DNA of 64,000 nucleotides from Holothuria scabra (Eukaryota; Echinodermata; Holothuroidea; Aspidochirotida; Holothuriidae). How positions within the stretch are numbered: the first letter of the stretch is position 1; every line of letters starts with the position of its first letter. Shown here piece after piece: positions 1 to 11,212 of the stretch. The notes under the pieces were generated by a model. That model saw only the letters and a list, made by a program, of their open reading frames with translations. It made no database searches and was not told the origin of the DNA. The DNA lies in contig CM074185.1 of NCBI GenBank assembly GCA_037179385.1, positions 7,187,371 through 7,251,370 on the forward strand, given 5' to 3'. A program made the position numbers and the translations under genes.

Positions 1-1123
1 CAAGACTAGGCTAGAAATCAGTGTAACAAGATTGATACCGTACAAAACTTCAACTTGAAGTTACTGTTAAGTTTGGAATTATAGTATGATCTGCAAAAAA
101 ATAAAAAATAAATGACCCAATTTCATTCATAAAAAGCCACCTCCCCCCTTTACCCTTTGAAATTTTTTGAAAATTTGAGTATCTCACATGAATATGGTGC
201 TGTGTATGGTACCTTTTGATGTAAAGTTCTAAAAAAAAAAAATGTTGGCATCTATGAGGGTGGGATGGCCCAATGAACACCTCGTGTGAGCCGCCGGTGG
301 AAACATATTACTGCTCATTTCAGGAAAAGTAAGTTTGATTCTGGAAAGAAGGTTCCAGAGTATATTTGACAGTTTGACTTGGTTCAATCTGACAGCAAGA
401 ATATATTCTTATTCACAGTGTAGCTCCTCATGGTTTGTAGGATAGTATCCTTACCACAACATGCTAAATTATCGCTCTGATATAAATTGAAGGTTAGTTA
501 TGTTATGGGAAGAATCAATAAAAACAACATGAGATATTTTTATAACCAAAAGTCAAAGGTGATGGCTTAGTTTTTAGCCTTAATTTAGTCATTTCCTGTG
601 GGTGGTTTGTATATAAATGGAGAAACCAGCTATTTTGTGTTTTTATTGGCGTTCTCATTTAAATGACCTACCTGTTAAACTGTGAATGATTTTAAGGCCT
701 ACTGTACCACTTTGGCAGCAGGAAACACGTTCCTCGATCGGAAGTTAGCATCCTATCTGCTGTATCATTTGGTTACCTTTACATGTGATTTTAACCTTTA
801 GTAACATATATTAATGACCGTTCATTTTGACAGTTTGCTTCTCATTCAGAATTAAGTTCATCTAAATAACATCTCTAAATTATACCTTGCAAAATCTTCC
901 AATTTTGGGTATACCAAGTGTAGAATTCAAACCTGAGCCAAGTACTCTTCATAAGTGTTGCCACTTGTTCATGTTGTTCAATCACTAAATCGTGACATTT
1001 TCATTTCTAAGGTGTCATGTTCATGTCTTGAGACATGTAAATTATGCATGACATCATGTCTCAAGATGAGCATATCATGCCTAACATCATGTCTCAAGGT
1101 TAGAATATGGTTAAGAGATGAGG
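1..1123. other. No gene recognised
   Basis: AT-rich non-coding sequence. The only structure seen is a short imperfect tandem repeat at about 1018-1098, in which the phrase ATCATGTCTCAAG recurs. The open frames here are short and have no recognisable protein character or convincing splice borders. It may hold 3' exons or intron of the minus-strand MLLE gene, whose last exon found ends at 3262 in the middle of a codon. Confidence 0.5.
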
Positions 1124-1435
1124 TTAAAGGCCCAATTCTCTCACCCTAAACAGCACCAATTCTCCTGACATTCTTACTGAAGCCCCTCTCATTGTTGTCT
1201 GAAATTCATTCTCATCCAGACACAATCTCAGTTTATTGCTTCAGGGTGAGTATAGAAAAACCCAATGTGCATATACTGTAATTTAAAAACTCTCAGTACA
1301 GTTCATGCTGTGTAATATAAGCTTTGGTACTCTGCACTGCATGCATTAGCTGTCAATCAAAGAGCTGAGCCAATTGAGAATTTTTGTTAACCCCTACAAG
1401 AATAGTAGTTTGGGGTGAGAGGATTAGAACGCCTC
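1124..1435. mobile_element. TTAA-type MITE, copy 1 (about 310 bp)
   Basis: Starts TTAAAGGCCCAATTCTCTC and ends in the inverted counterpart GTTTGGGGTGAGAGGATTAG. The interior closely matches the copies at 44816-45122, 52393-52688 (inverted) and 53282-53589, sharing phrases such as CTCAGTTTATTGCTTCAG and TGTCAATCAAAGAGC. No open frame, so it is a non-autonomous inverted-repeat transposon. A TTAA target (piggyBac-like) is inferred from the nested copy at 52389-52692. The right end is less well kept here. Confidence 0.8.
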
Positions 1436-1649
1436 AAGACTTACTATTTTATATGATATACTGTGAGAATTGGGTGTGCACATAAAGGTCACCATCCTGA
1501 ATGGGAAATAATATCTCACAAGTTGAAGCAACAATAAAAGGTATAGCAGAATCTTTCCCTTTAATTACTCAGCCATTTGGCAGAGATCATGTATGTGTAC
1601 TATCTGTTCCTTCCAGTCAGTCTGGAATAAACCCATTTCCAAATAGGAG

Positions 1650-1757
1650 TTACAAAGAATTGTGGGATAGAATTTTGGTATGAATCCTTTTTGTCATTGG
1701 CATTTTACTGTAGCAAACAGTAATGCACACCAACAGCCTGTCCCACAATGCTTTGCA
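1650..1757. mobile_element. Palindromic MITE TTACAAAGCATTGTGGGA, copy 1
   Basis: The left arm TTACAAAGAATTGTGGGAT is mirrored by CCCACAATGCTTTGCAA at the right end, so the unit can fold into one long hairpin. The same unit is at 9651-9757. No coding capacity. Confidence 0.7.
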
Positions 1758-3261
1758 ATTGCTACATGGCCACACATCGCAAACCTATGATGTAGAGGTC
1801 TGAGGATTATGAGTCCTGTTTTAAAGGTTCAACTGTTTCCTCAGAGACGTACGTAGCTCATTCTAGAAGCAGAGTTCTTTTATGAGTTTTATTTAGGTTT
1901 TTGTCAGGTAGCCCTTTGTCACTGAGTCAAGGGAACTTTGGATAAAGTAGTTCCCTGTTTATGGTCACTAGTTTAGCTTACAGTCTACTCTGTTTATCTA
2001 GTGTCCTTCATATGTATACTATGTCCTACATTTTAATCTCTGCTAATGAATTGTACATACTTTGTAAAACATATGAGAAATAAATTTGAAACTGAAACTT
2101 GAAATTTTTTCCCCTCATTGAAGACATAACAAGTCTCATCTCTCAGTAGGACACATTTCTCCAGGTTAAAACTCATGCTAAAACAATCTCATGCATTACT
2201 CATTTGGAGAGCAGAAAATGAGGGTCAGACTTGAACAAGAGTCCCCAATGTCAAATCCAATTTTCATTGCAACACTACAGCAGCATGCATTGTAGACTAT
2301 CTGACAGCAAAAAATGCCTATTAGGGTTTGGACAACAATCCTTAGAGGTTTACAGTATATTGGGAAGTTCTGCATGCAAAATAATCATTTGATCATTTTA
2401 TACAAAATTGCAATATTGTTACATTTAAGGTACACTTCATTGGTTCAAAATGATGTCTATGGGTGAAAAAACACTCAAGAAATCCTAACTTTTATTAGTA
2501 ATAATGCACCATTTTCATGCCCATGTACACCTATTGTAACTGGTTAATAAGAAAAACATGATTCAAATAAATTCAATTATTCTCCCCTGTCCAGTGTATG
2601 ACATGCAGTTCCCAGAATGGCATTAAGCCTTTTATAAAATTACATGTGGTTACACGTAGTAATCCTTTAAATTATGTAACTTTGGGATGGAAAGTGCTTT
2701 TCTGCCCATAAGTAATTTCAGGTCAACTTTGACATTTAAATATCTTTGTAACACTGCATAAGAAGCCCATAAAATAATATATCATCACATATGTGAACTA
2801 AAATAAATGTAAGTTCCCAATAGACATTAAAGAGGCAATGTCATGTGTGTTCCTGCACCATGCAGTCATATGATATCATAAAGGTAGTCCTGACTGAGTC
2901 CATTGATAGTTGCCATGGATACGGCCATGGATAATTTACCCTAAATCATTGAACATGCATGCCGGAACCCAGACCCTATTGCAAAAACTTGCAAGGACGT
3001 CTGTTACACTATATATAAACAAAATATGTGTAAAAACAGTCTTGCTTATTTGCAAAAAGTATCTACACTGTCTAAATTAGGGATGTCATCTACCAACGTC
3101 TGTGTCTGTTATGACATAAAATATGTTTACAATCCTACTTTAGTGACATTCTCAAAAATGAGTGACATATTTAGTTACATATGAGGAACTTAAAAACTTG
3201 CAAGACATTCCTCCAACATTCGCTTGCAAATTATGTACTAGTAAAGACACTGCACACTGAC
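1758..3261. other. No gene recognised
   Basis: AT-rich sequence with no convincing exon, RNA gene or repeat boundary. An exon completing the MLLE gene, which must begin with one nucleotide of a split codon, could lie here, but I could not identify it. Confidence 0.4.
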
Positions 3262-3376
3262 CTGTCTACATGAACTACACGTAACACCTCTGATGCCCGG
3301 TCTATGGCCATTCTAAGGTCCCTTGGGGATTCAAGTAGGCATGCTACTGTTCTTGGGTCCATTTCTAGAATCATAC
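3262..3376 (-). CDS. MLLE (PABC) domain exon: C-terminal half of second MLLE
   Basis: Minus-strand exon of 115 nt between a TTACAG acceptor and a GTCAGT donor. It enters after one base of a split glycine codon and leaves after two bases of the next codon. Seen: the peptide GMILEMDPRTVACLLESPRD, then a helix RMAIDRASEVL. This matches the second half of an MLLE domain, where the family signature is KITGMLLE followed by a helical LLxLLES segment. The upstream exon at 11070-11212 ends ...AAKVT plus one base, so splicing gives AAKVTGMILEMD and restores the signature exactly at the junction. MLLE domains bind PAM2 peptides of translation and RNA-decay factors; which partner is bound here is unknown. 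The gene must continue downstream because the codon is open at 3262. Confidence 0.8.
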
Positions 3377-5896
3377 CTGTAAGAAATATTAAAACACTAT
3401 GTATGAAAAGAAATAGTAAAACAAGAAGGCAAACTGCAAGCCACTTCCTGTTGCCTTCAAATTTGTGGTGTATGAGAGTGCAGAGCAGTATATTGTTTTT
3501 TTCAGTTTATGTAAAACACATACTTCAGAGTTATCATGAGAACAGTGTCAGGTTCATTGTAACAGCTCCTTTTTACTACCGCTCAATTTTCATAGTTAGC
3601 CCCCAGGTATGCATACAATCAAAATTGCTAATTGTTCTACGATATACCTAAAATAAATCTCTATATTCAAACCGCACTGATTTGGCAGCTGGTGGTAAAT
3701 TGAAAAGTTGTTTTATCCAATGAAATGTTAATAGAGGGCAGCCTATTTAGTGCATACATGTAAGGGGCAGTTTATTCAAATCAGAAAGCAGAAAAATAAC
3801 ACAAGCATTACTTAACTAAGCAGACACCACATCTCCGGTGTTTGTGTGGTACCGTACATACACTGCATGATGGAATGACAAGCAGCTTGTAAACAATTGT
3901 GACCTTCGCTCTTGCTTGTGCATTGTTCTCATATTTGACTTTACAACATTCCCCAAATGTGGATGCTGATTACCAGCTGAGTCAAACGGGTCATAATCTA
4001 AAAGATGCATTATAAAGATTAATGTGAAAGGAACCAATTGAAAAAAAGAAGAATTTTCAATGTGTGGGACAAAGAAATACTCTCTTCAAAGGCAGCATAC
4101 CCTTTTCCTATTGCCAAAGTCTACTTCTGCGTTGCTATCTCACAATGATCAAACCAAATGTCAGCCACCATGCAGATTGACAAACTATTTACTCCAGCAT
4201 ATGCAACACTATTATGAAGTTTATAAATAGATAAATTAGATAGTCAATCATCAAAAGAAAGAAAATACAAAACATGTGGGAAAAAACTGAAAATCTGTGA
4301 AGGTCCTTGATGGGAAATAATTTAAAGCCATTCTTGTTCAGTTTGAAGAAATGAGCACATCTCAAAAAACAAGGAACATCTAACTACAGCTTTGTTCGAG
4401 GGAAGTAAGTGTATTTCCAGCCCTGAGAAACTCGAAGTTAAAGTTTGCTGCATATATTACACATACTGCTGGAAGTAAATTTCTTATAAGATGATAACAC
4501 TAGTTTTTTTCCTTGATGCAACTACAGGATTGCATATGAAATTTTGGAATGAGTTTATTGCAGAGAATTTGTTGGTTATGCCATGAAAATTTTATATGTA
4601 AATTTTTTCACCAGCTGAGGGAAGGCATCCTCCAATATATTTAACCTTTTTGTGGAATAACTTATCTGGTATTGCATCACATTTTGCTTCACAAAATGGA
4701 CAAATTGCTTTACAAGTGCTAAATTGTGTAGCAGATTTTGTGCATAACATGTATGGGTCTTTAGGGCAGAGCATCTAATTAACAGCTCCTGCCAAGTCAC
4801 TTGTATTTCCTGTGCCCAACTGCCCATAATGGCAGATTAAATGAAAGACTCTACCCTTCGTTATTTTGTGTTATAGCCCCAAAACAGAAAAATGATATTT
4901 CCCTGCTATTGTGGCTTTGTGGGCAAAGGCATAAATTCATACTGTGCACTTACATGAAATAAAACAAATCAAATTACACATCCCACCAAACCAATTTCAA
5001 ATTTTTTACTAAAGCAGATCTGATCTAACCAAATGACACAACTTATCTATTTTGAGCCAAGCAGCTCGTATTTTAAATTATGCATGTATTATCTACAAAA
5101 ACATTCTTCCACTAAAGGAAACAATTAGGTTTTAATTGCTACTTAATTTAGAATCAACAACTTTTTAAAGGCAAGCAACTTATAATTTCACTGTATGGCA
5201 GAGGCACTTTCCCTCAAAGAGGGACTTTCCCTCATAGAGAAGGGATTCCCCCACTTCTCAATTTCAAATTTTACTTCCTCATGACGGAGGAAGAAAAATG
5301 TTCTTTTCTTCCCGAAAAGTTGAGCATGGTAAAAAATCCCTCTTTCAAACCGAACCTAGCCAAATGCAGTTTTGATCAAGTCAAGTGAAAATAAAGATAT
5401 TATATATATTCTATCATTACATATATCATATATATTGATATTGGAAACCGGATTTCACTAGGACAAAAAATCAGTCTGATACTCAGTCTACAACTGTAAA
5501 AGTCCTTTTCAGAAGGAAAAAGGAGCAACAACCCACATAACAATTAAAGGATAAGATTACTCATACATTCTATTCATTACATTCTGAAATATGTTCACCT
5601 TGGCTCATTGCTTGTTTATATGTAAATACGGAAGTTTTTCCAAAACACAGAAGTGTACTTGCCAAGGACCACACCCTTTTCAAGTGAACATTATCATCAA
5701 GCAATTTATAGCACATGTTATAAAACATAAATGTGGAGCCTATATTCAATAATTCAGGGACCTTGAAGACAGAGAGGGAGAACTATAGGAATGCATAAAT
5801 TACTACTCCCTGCACTTTTTCTGCTACGTTCATTTTGAGCCACCTTAAACTGGACAATGGGTGGATTTATTTTCTTGAACTTAACTAAATCAGAGC

Positions 5897-6040
5897 TATG
5901 CGCACTGTTTAACAAGAACTTTCCTAACTGGCAAACGATAGCCCTAATCTCTAACCTAATCACTAACCCTAACAAAAGATTCAGTCTATACAATACAATG
6001 GCAACAACCAATCAAGAAACACCTTGTTAAAGAGAGCACA
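5897..6040. mobile_element. Short inverted-repeat MITE, copy 1 (about 145 bp)
   Basis: Left end TATGCGCACTGTTTAACAAG and right end ACCTTGTTAAAGAGAGCACA are inverted. The interior matches 55642-55790 (CTAACTGGCAAACGATAGCC; CCAATCAAGAAACACCTTG). No coding capacity. Confidence 0.7.
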
Positions 6041-6924
6041 CCTACCCACTAAATCCCTTTAAAGTTACTAAGAGCCCTTCACACAATTCAAAATTTACTC
6101 TGCAGTCACTGAAATCATAAGATAAATTACTCCGTTCTTTCGATAAAAGATTGGGAGAAACTTTGGTTGCAGCTTTTAAACTGGCAGTCAAACTGGTTTG
6201 CTTTGATATCAGTCACTGAGCTGTAATCTAGACTATCTGATCATGAATAAGCGATTTTGGTAATTCGTTGCCGCATGGAATTGTGGGGCACAGCATAAGA
6301 TATACAAACCAAGCTCAGCACGTAGCATACAGCAGTCCCTTGTTTTCGTCAGTACATACAACACCAAGTGTCTTATCAACTCGAACATAAAACCGGGTCT
6401 TAGTGCTACTTTACGGCAGATTAAAATGCAAATTGTTACACCAAAAAAGTAGTTTAGACGCAATCCACCCCACAAAACCGCACTTGAGATACCTCATCAT
6501 GTTATGGATAGATTAAAAAAGAATGATTTCACCAAATTTTCATGTAAACTCAAATTTTGGAATACGTGTTGTGGGTGCCGGATTGGTTTATTTATCCCAA
6601 TGATTTGGAGGATGTGCACATGTGCACAGCCACCAAGACAAATTACCGAACTGGCTTAATAAAAGATGAAGTACATCAATAAGGATAACTACAGACATGC
6701 CACAATAGAGCAAACACTTCAATTGATTTATTATTTTGATTTGACAATTGAGTTTCTCCAGACACCATCATATTTTTCAAAATATGTATGCTGTGAATGG
6801 CAAAAGATATAAAATCATTCACACAAATCTTTTCAGTGGATGATCTCATATTTTATTTAAACTACCAAGGGAATACATGTCTTTTTGGAAGCATCGCACC
6901 TTAACTTCAAGTGCAGTTCTTCAA

Positions 6925-7190
6925 TGGCATTATGACTGGCTGCAGGATCAGTTTTTCAGAGCAGCTGAATAGCAATTGGGAGGTCTGATGTGCAGCTCCT
7001 GGTCGGGTCACACCAAAGACTTTAAAAACGGAACCTACTGCCATTGTGTGTAATGTTCAGAGTAAGCAATTTATAGTAGGGAAAACAAGCCAATGAGTCA
7101 CAACTGGTAAAAAAGTTGTGGCCTGACCAATTGGTTAGGCGACTGAGCTGTAAAACCTAATCTAACTAACTATCTATGGCACTATATCAG
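6925..7190 (+). repeat. Degenerate tRNA-derived SINE
   Basis: Shares the SINE body found at about 10363-11000 and 16262 onward, and inverted at 9270, 49290, 52336 and 57190: GGTCGGGTCACACCAAAGAC, then AAAAACGGAACCTACTGCC and ACCAATTGGTTAGGCGACTG. The tRNA-like head is much decayed here. Confidence 0.6.
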
Positions 7191-7265
7191 CAACAGGCCA
7201 CAAGAGTAAAAGATGTCTGCAGAAAAGAAATTAGAACTTCACACCAGTTGGCTATATAACTCGAC

Positions 7266-7563
7266 AAGTAAAATCAAATTCTTTTTCTAAAGTCCTCCCA
7301 ACCTTCTGGCAAAGGGCCGTTTAGTGAAACCAAAACTTTCACTGCTTCCTGAAGAGGCTATTACGTCCATTGAAGGACAATATGTGACCAACCTCATGGC
7401 CTGCAGACCATTTACACTATTGGTCTGTCATTTATGGCTCCATTCTAGACTGGATGAAAAGAACAGATACTGCGCATGATCTTAGCCAAAAGGCTGAGAA
7501 GCATCCACAATGTTAACAATGTAAAGGACTATCTGAACATCTCTATCAAAGTAAAATCAAATT
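7266..7563 (-). mobile_element. U2-snRNA-headed retroposon with 15-bp target duplication
   Basis: Read on the minus strand, the insert 7548-7281 contains GCTTCTCAGCCTTTTGGCTA at 7503-7484, continuing to about 7459. Over some 44 nt it differs from the U2 snRNA 5' end by about four bases and includes the branch-point-recognition region. It then leaves the U2 sequence and runs through small hairpins (CAGACC/GGTCTG, GTCC/GGAC) to the end GGACTTTAGAAAAAG. The 15-base direct repeat AAGTAAAATCAAATT at 7266-7280 and 7549-7563 brackets the insert, as in LINE-mediated retroposition. The part downstream of the U2 head is homologous to copies at 20743-21140, 55193-55305 and 55898-56027. About 40 nt of unknown origin precede the U2 head. 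Confidence 0.75.
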
Positions 7564-7862
7564 TGGTACCTTTAAAAGGAAATTCCAGATGAGAAACCTT
7601 ATATTACTATTGGGTGTAAAACCCACCTTTCTTTGACCCAGAGCAGGAATCATGCCTCAAACGTTCAGGTTGCATCTAGGCAGCAAGTAATTCCAAAAAC
7701 ATTCATAATTGAAGTGCAACATATATTATCTCAAAACCTGTAAAAGACATTGACATAATTCCAACATCTCTCATTGAGAAACCTTACTCTTTTATCACGT
7801 AAAATAGAGCATTTTGTGGGCATGTCACTGTACCTTTAAAGTGGAAATGCAGTCAACCCAAC

Positions 7863-8264
7863 TTAAAGGGCCAAACCTCTCACCCCAAACTACAATTTTG
7901 GTACGGGGGTACCGAAATTCTCAATGCTTCGATGATTAGCCCCCACACTTCAAAATTGACTCTGCTGCCTCTGATAAATATTAGTTGTAAAAGGATAAAT
8001 TTTTCTTATAAAACAAATGCATTATTTCCCTTAAAAGTAATGTAGTAGACAGTCCTTTTTCAAGACTGGTTGTTGAGAGTCGGGTGACACAATTTTTTCC
8101 CCTTAAATGTAAAATGTACTAGATGTAATTGCATGGTTCACCTTGTATGCAATATTTAAATTTTGTGAACTATGATGAAGGATACTTTGAAGAGACATAA
8201 GAAAATAAATGAGATTTAGCTGTTCTCTCAAAATAAGTTTGGGGTGACTGTTCTCGACCTTTAA
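7863..8264. mobile_element. TTAA inverted-repeat element (about 395 bp), related to the TTAA MITE
   Basis: TTAA at 7863-7866 is followed by AGGGCCAAACCTCTCACCCC. The right end has GTTTGGGGTGACTGTTCTCG and TTAA at 8261-8264. The ends resemble the TTAA MITE family but the interior differs. Its last 90 bp match 13807-13894. Confidence 0.6.
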
Positions 8265-9269
8265 TTTATAACTTTAATTATGAAAATGGCGAAAAATTAT
8301 TTCTGTTGCATTGCTGTTATTTCTTAGTTCATGTTATGAAATAGTAAGGGACAAGTCCTCCATTATTGTTCTTGAACTTAGTTTTCATACATAGTTTATT
8401 TAATACATGGTTTAAGTTACAAAATAATTAGGGACAAGGTATTATTATTTTTGAACTTGATTTTAATACAACCTTTGTTTCATGCACAGTTTATTGCTTT
8501 AACATGTTGTTGCCTATTTAATCAGATGGCAATATTTGATAAAAGGTGATTTCCCATGATTGCAAAATGAAACGTTCATTGCATGCATACACACGGATGT
8601 AATTTGTGAAACAGGTTCGCATTGTTCTGCTTGAACTTTGTCAGAATGCACTGTACTGTGCTATTTTCGAACAAGGCCAAACTGTAGCCAAAATTCTGCC
8701 AGCCTATCATACACGCTTTACGCTGTTGTTCATTGCGACAGCATATAAAAAGTGTATCACACGGTACTCTACCTGAGTTCACTTAAAATTTCAAATCAAA
8801 GGACATTTACTTTTCTTTCTCCTAAATCACCTACCCCATCTGCAAGGAGGACATTTCTGCACTTTATTTTTTATCGCCAAATTTAACATCAAGTTATCAT
8901 CTCTTTAGTTTTCCATTTTTTCACTCTTATTCAGTAAAACTCCTCCAGGAGAATAATGCCAACAAGCCAATTGATTAGGTTTTGAGGAAGTTTTTCAATT
9001 AATTGTGCATGTTCATGCGCTACATCTGTCTTAGAAGTTAAAGAATAAATGCATGCCGCATTTGATAGACAAAACTTTTAATATTAATTCTGACGTCTGA
9101 TGATAAAATTTGAAGGAGTCTTGAATCAGATAAAAACAACCTGCTTTTGTAATCTTATTCTCACTACAAAAGAAATGATTGTCCATCAGACTACCTTTTT
9201 ATTTTTGTTGTTCATCTGGAATTTTAGTTGTCCCAGACAACCTGACAACTACAAAAATCAGGGCCTGCA

Positions 9270-9500
9270 TGATAGTTAGTTAGTTAGAAAGAGTTTTATG
9301 CTCCAGTTTCCAACCTATTGGTTCAAGTCGAGCGGCCACTGCCTTTTTTCCAGTTGTGGCTCACCGGCTTGTTTTCCCTACTCCATTACTTATGTGGAGC
9401 ATCATACACAAGGGCAGTAGGTTCCATTTTTAGAGTCTTTGGTATGACCGGAAATAGAACCGGGGCCTTCCGCAGGGCCTGCATGAATGTGGACAATATT
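9270..9500 (-). repeat. tRNA-derived SINE, inverted copy
   Basis: Begins with a GTTAGTTAGTTAG tail and TTTCCAACCTATTGGTTCAA, then TTCCAGTTGTGGCTCACCGG and GGTTCCATTTTTAGAGTCTT. The complementary strand gives the common SINE body. Matches 49290-49500 and 57190-57430. Confidence 0.75.
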
Positions 9501-9650
9501 TGTCATAGATGTACATCATTCTTCATGATGGATGACAGCTTAGTCCAGATTTAAAAATCTAAGCAATTTAAAACCTGACCGGTCAAATGAGATGGAACAG
9601 CTCTTGCATGGCAAATCAACCTTGAAATAGACTCTTTCCCAAAAAGCTGA

Positions 9651-9757
9651 TTACAAAGCATTGTGGGACAAAATGTTGGTGTGCATTACTTTTTTGCTAC
9701 AGTTAAATGCCACTGACAAAAGTATGCACACCAATACCCTATCCCAATCCTTTGTAA
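9651..9757. mobile_element. Palindromic MITE TTACAAAGCATTGTGGGA, copy 2
   Basis: TTACAAAGCATTGTGGGACA at the left is mirrored by TATCCCAATCCTTTGTAA at the right, with TTGGTGTGCATTAC and GTATGCACACCAA further in. It forms a single long hairpin and is homologous to 1650-1757. Confidence 0.8.
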
Positions 9758-10362
9758 TTGCTGCTAGGAAAAGGGATCATAACCCAATCCAACCCAAAAC
9801 CACTGGATTGGTAATTTTAAATTTATTCATTAACATTTATTCATAAACAAACAAAATTAGGTAGTAATCTATGTCATCAGTGGCTGTTAGCTTTAAACGT
9901 CTAACAAGCTGGTATCAAAGCTAGGAAGCAGATCTAGTGGGGAGGGGGGTCACATTTTTACAAGAAATGTAAAGAAAATCAGGTTGGTCTAATGATTCAC
10001 TGAAAGGGTGAATTTATCGACCCAAACAGTCAAATTATAGCACCCAAGCTTCATATACCCCTCCCCCACACCTAAACTGTCTGAAGCACTTCTTGGTAAA
10101 GACAAAAAGCAAACTTATAGCTTGTTGCCACATCCAGTGTACCTTCATCTTTTGAGTTTTTGAATCTTCAAAGTAAATCAAACAGTAGTCACTAACTGAG
10201 AATTTTGTTTACCCTCCCCTGGACCACACTGAAGTGATGACGGACTGTCTTTATATCCTCGCTGACCCTGCTGACTGGTAGAAACCATAAAACCTTTTAG
10301 CATTAATTCCCTTCCCTGGCCTGGTCAGGATAGAAGCAATAACATGTCACACATCCCCGAGG

Positions 10363-11000
10363 TTCATGCATGGTCAAGAGGTTTAGCATCAAACTTTCAG
10401 TCTGGAGGTATGGAGTTAAAATAAAATCCTGGTTGGGTCAAACCACTGACTTTAAAAATGCAACCTACTGCCCATTGTGATGCATACTCTGCATTAGCAA
10501 TGGAGTAGGGATAACAAGACAATGATCCACCACTGAAAAAAACTGTGGCAGACCCACGGACTTCCTATACATGTCAGCGCACAGTCCACGGTAGATTGTC
10601 ACTACCTTACATGTGAGAAAAAGTGCAACAAGATTGCTGTCTCCTATGATTTTGTGTGAAAGTTTAGACCTGCTCAAGTAAATGGACAGATTTGTGCAAG
10701 AAAGATGAAATATTTTCGAAATTATTCAAGGTAAGGTCAAAATTACTACAGGTATTGCAGGAATATATTGTTAGCCATTCAAGTTTAACTTTTGTTTAAA
10801 ATATCATACAAATTATAGCTTCATAGCAGCCATCTTGGTGCGCCTTTTTCGTCCCAGTCGGTAGAGACAATCTATGGATAAAATGTAGGTGTTACATGCT
10901 CTTTCCATGTATATAGAAAGTCCGTGGGCATGCCTGACTTAAACCAATTGGTTAGAAACTTAGCTATAGAACTCCATCTAGCTAACTTAATCTGAGGTTC
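10363..11000 (+). repeat. tRNA-derived SINE interrupted by a MITE
   Basis: The SINE body runs from about 10363 (TCCTGGTTGGGTCAAACCAC, AACCTACTGCCCATTG) to CTGTGGCA near 10552. It resumes after the insertion with GACTTAAACCAATTGGTTAG at about 10932-10952. Comparison with uninterrupted copies shows the two halves are contiguous in the ancestor. Confidence 0.7.
10553..10926. mobile_element. MITE with CCCACGGACTTTCTATACATG ends, copy 1
   Basis: Left end CCCACGGACTTCCTATACAT and right end CATGTATATAGAAAGTCCGT form terminal inverted repeats. A homologous element is at 57675-58101. The interior contains the shared segment GTGTGAAAGTTTAGACCTGC and a GTAAGGTC splice-donor-like site. It sits inside the SINE at 10363-11000. 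The target duplication is not clear here. Confidence 0.75.
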
Positions 11001-11069
11001 ATGTCAAAAATTGAACATTCTAATATCACCAATTCACTGAAAAATTCCAATAATTTTCACTCTCATTAC

Positions 11070-11212
11070 CTGTTACTTTGGCAGCATTTTCTGGATTTAT
11101 TTCTGTCACTTTCTGAAAAAGACTCTCTCCCAGTCTTTCTTTTGAAGATTTGCTGAGATGATGTTGCTCTTGTGAAGGCTCCAAATTGATAACATCTGAA
11201 TTATCTTCAAGA
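11070..11212 (-). CDS. MLLE (PABC) domain exon: N-terminal half of second MLLE
   Basis: Minus-strand exon of 143 nt from a TTTTTAG acceptor to a GTAATG donor. It starts with one base, completing a serine codon with AG from the exon at 14124-14329, and ends one base into a glycine codon. Seen: an acidic and polar linker (LEDNSDVINLEPSQEQHH), then KERLGESLFQKVTEINPENA and AKVT. Family signature: LGExLFPxVxxxxPexAxKITG, so this is the first two helices of an MLLE domain. It splices in phase to 3262-3376, which supplies GMILEMD. The linker separates it from the first MLLE domain, giving two domains in tandem. The protein's other domains are not identified. Confidence is high for the domain and moderate for the complete gene model. 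Confidence 0.8.

Larger units (their letters stand above)
3377..11069 (-). other. Long intron of the MLLE gene, full of repeats
   Basis: About 7.7 kb between the two halves of the second MLLE domain. The phases at both ends fit a direct join. It holds several transposons and SINEs listed separately, including the U2-like retroposon. The remaining stretches (3377-5896, 6041-6924, 8265-9265, 9758-10362) show no recognisable gene. Weak AT-rich low-complexity sequence is seen near 5386-5445. Confidence 0.6.

Noticed and set aside
7459..7503. A genuine U2 snRNA gene
   Set aside because: Similarity stops after about 44 nt; the rest of U2 (Sm site, 3' stem-loops) is absent and the sequence sits inside an insertion with target duplications.
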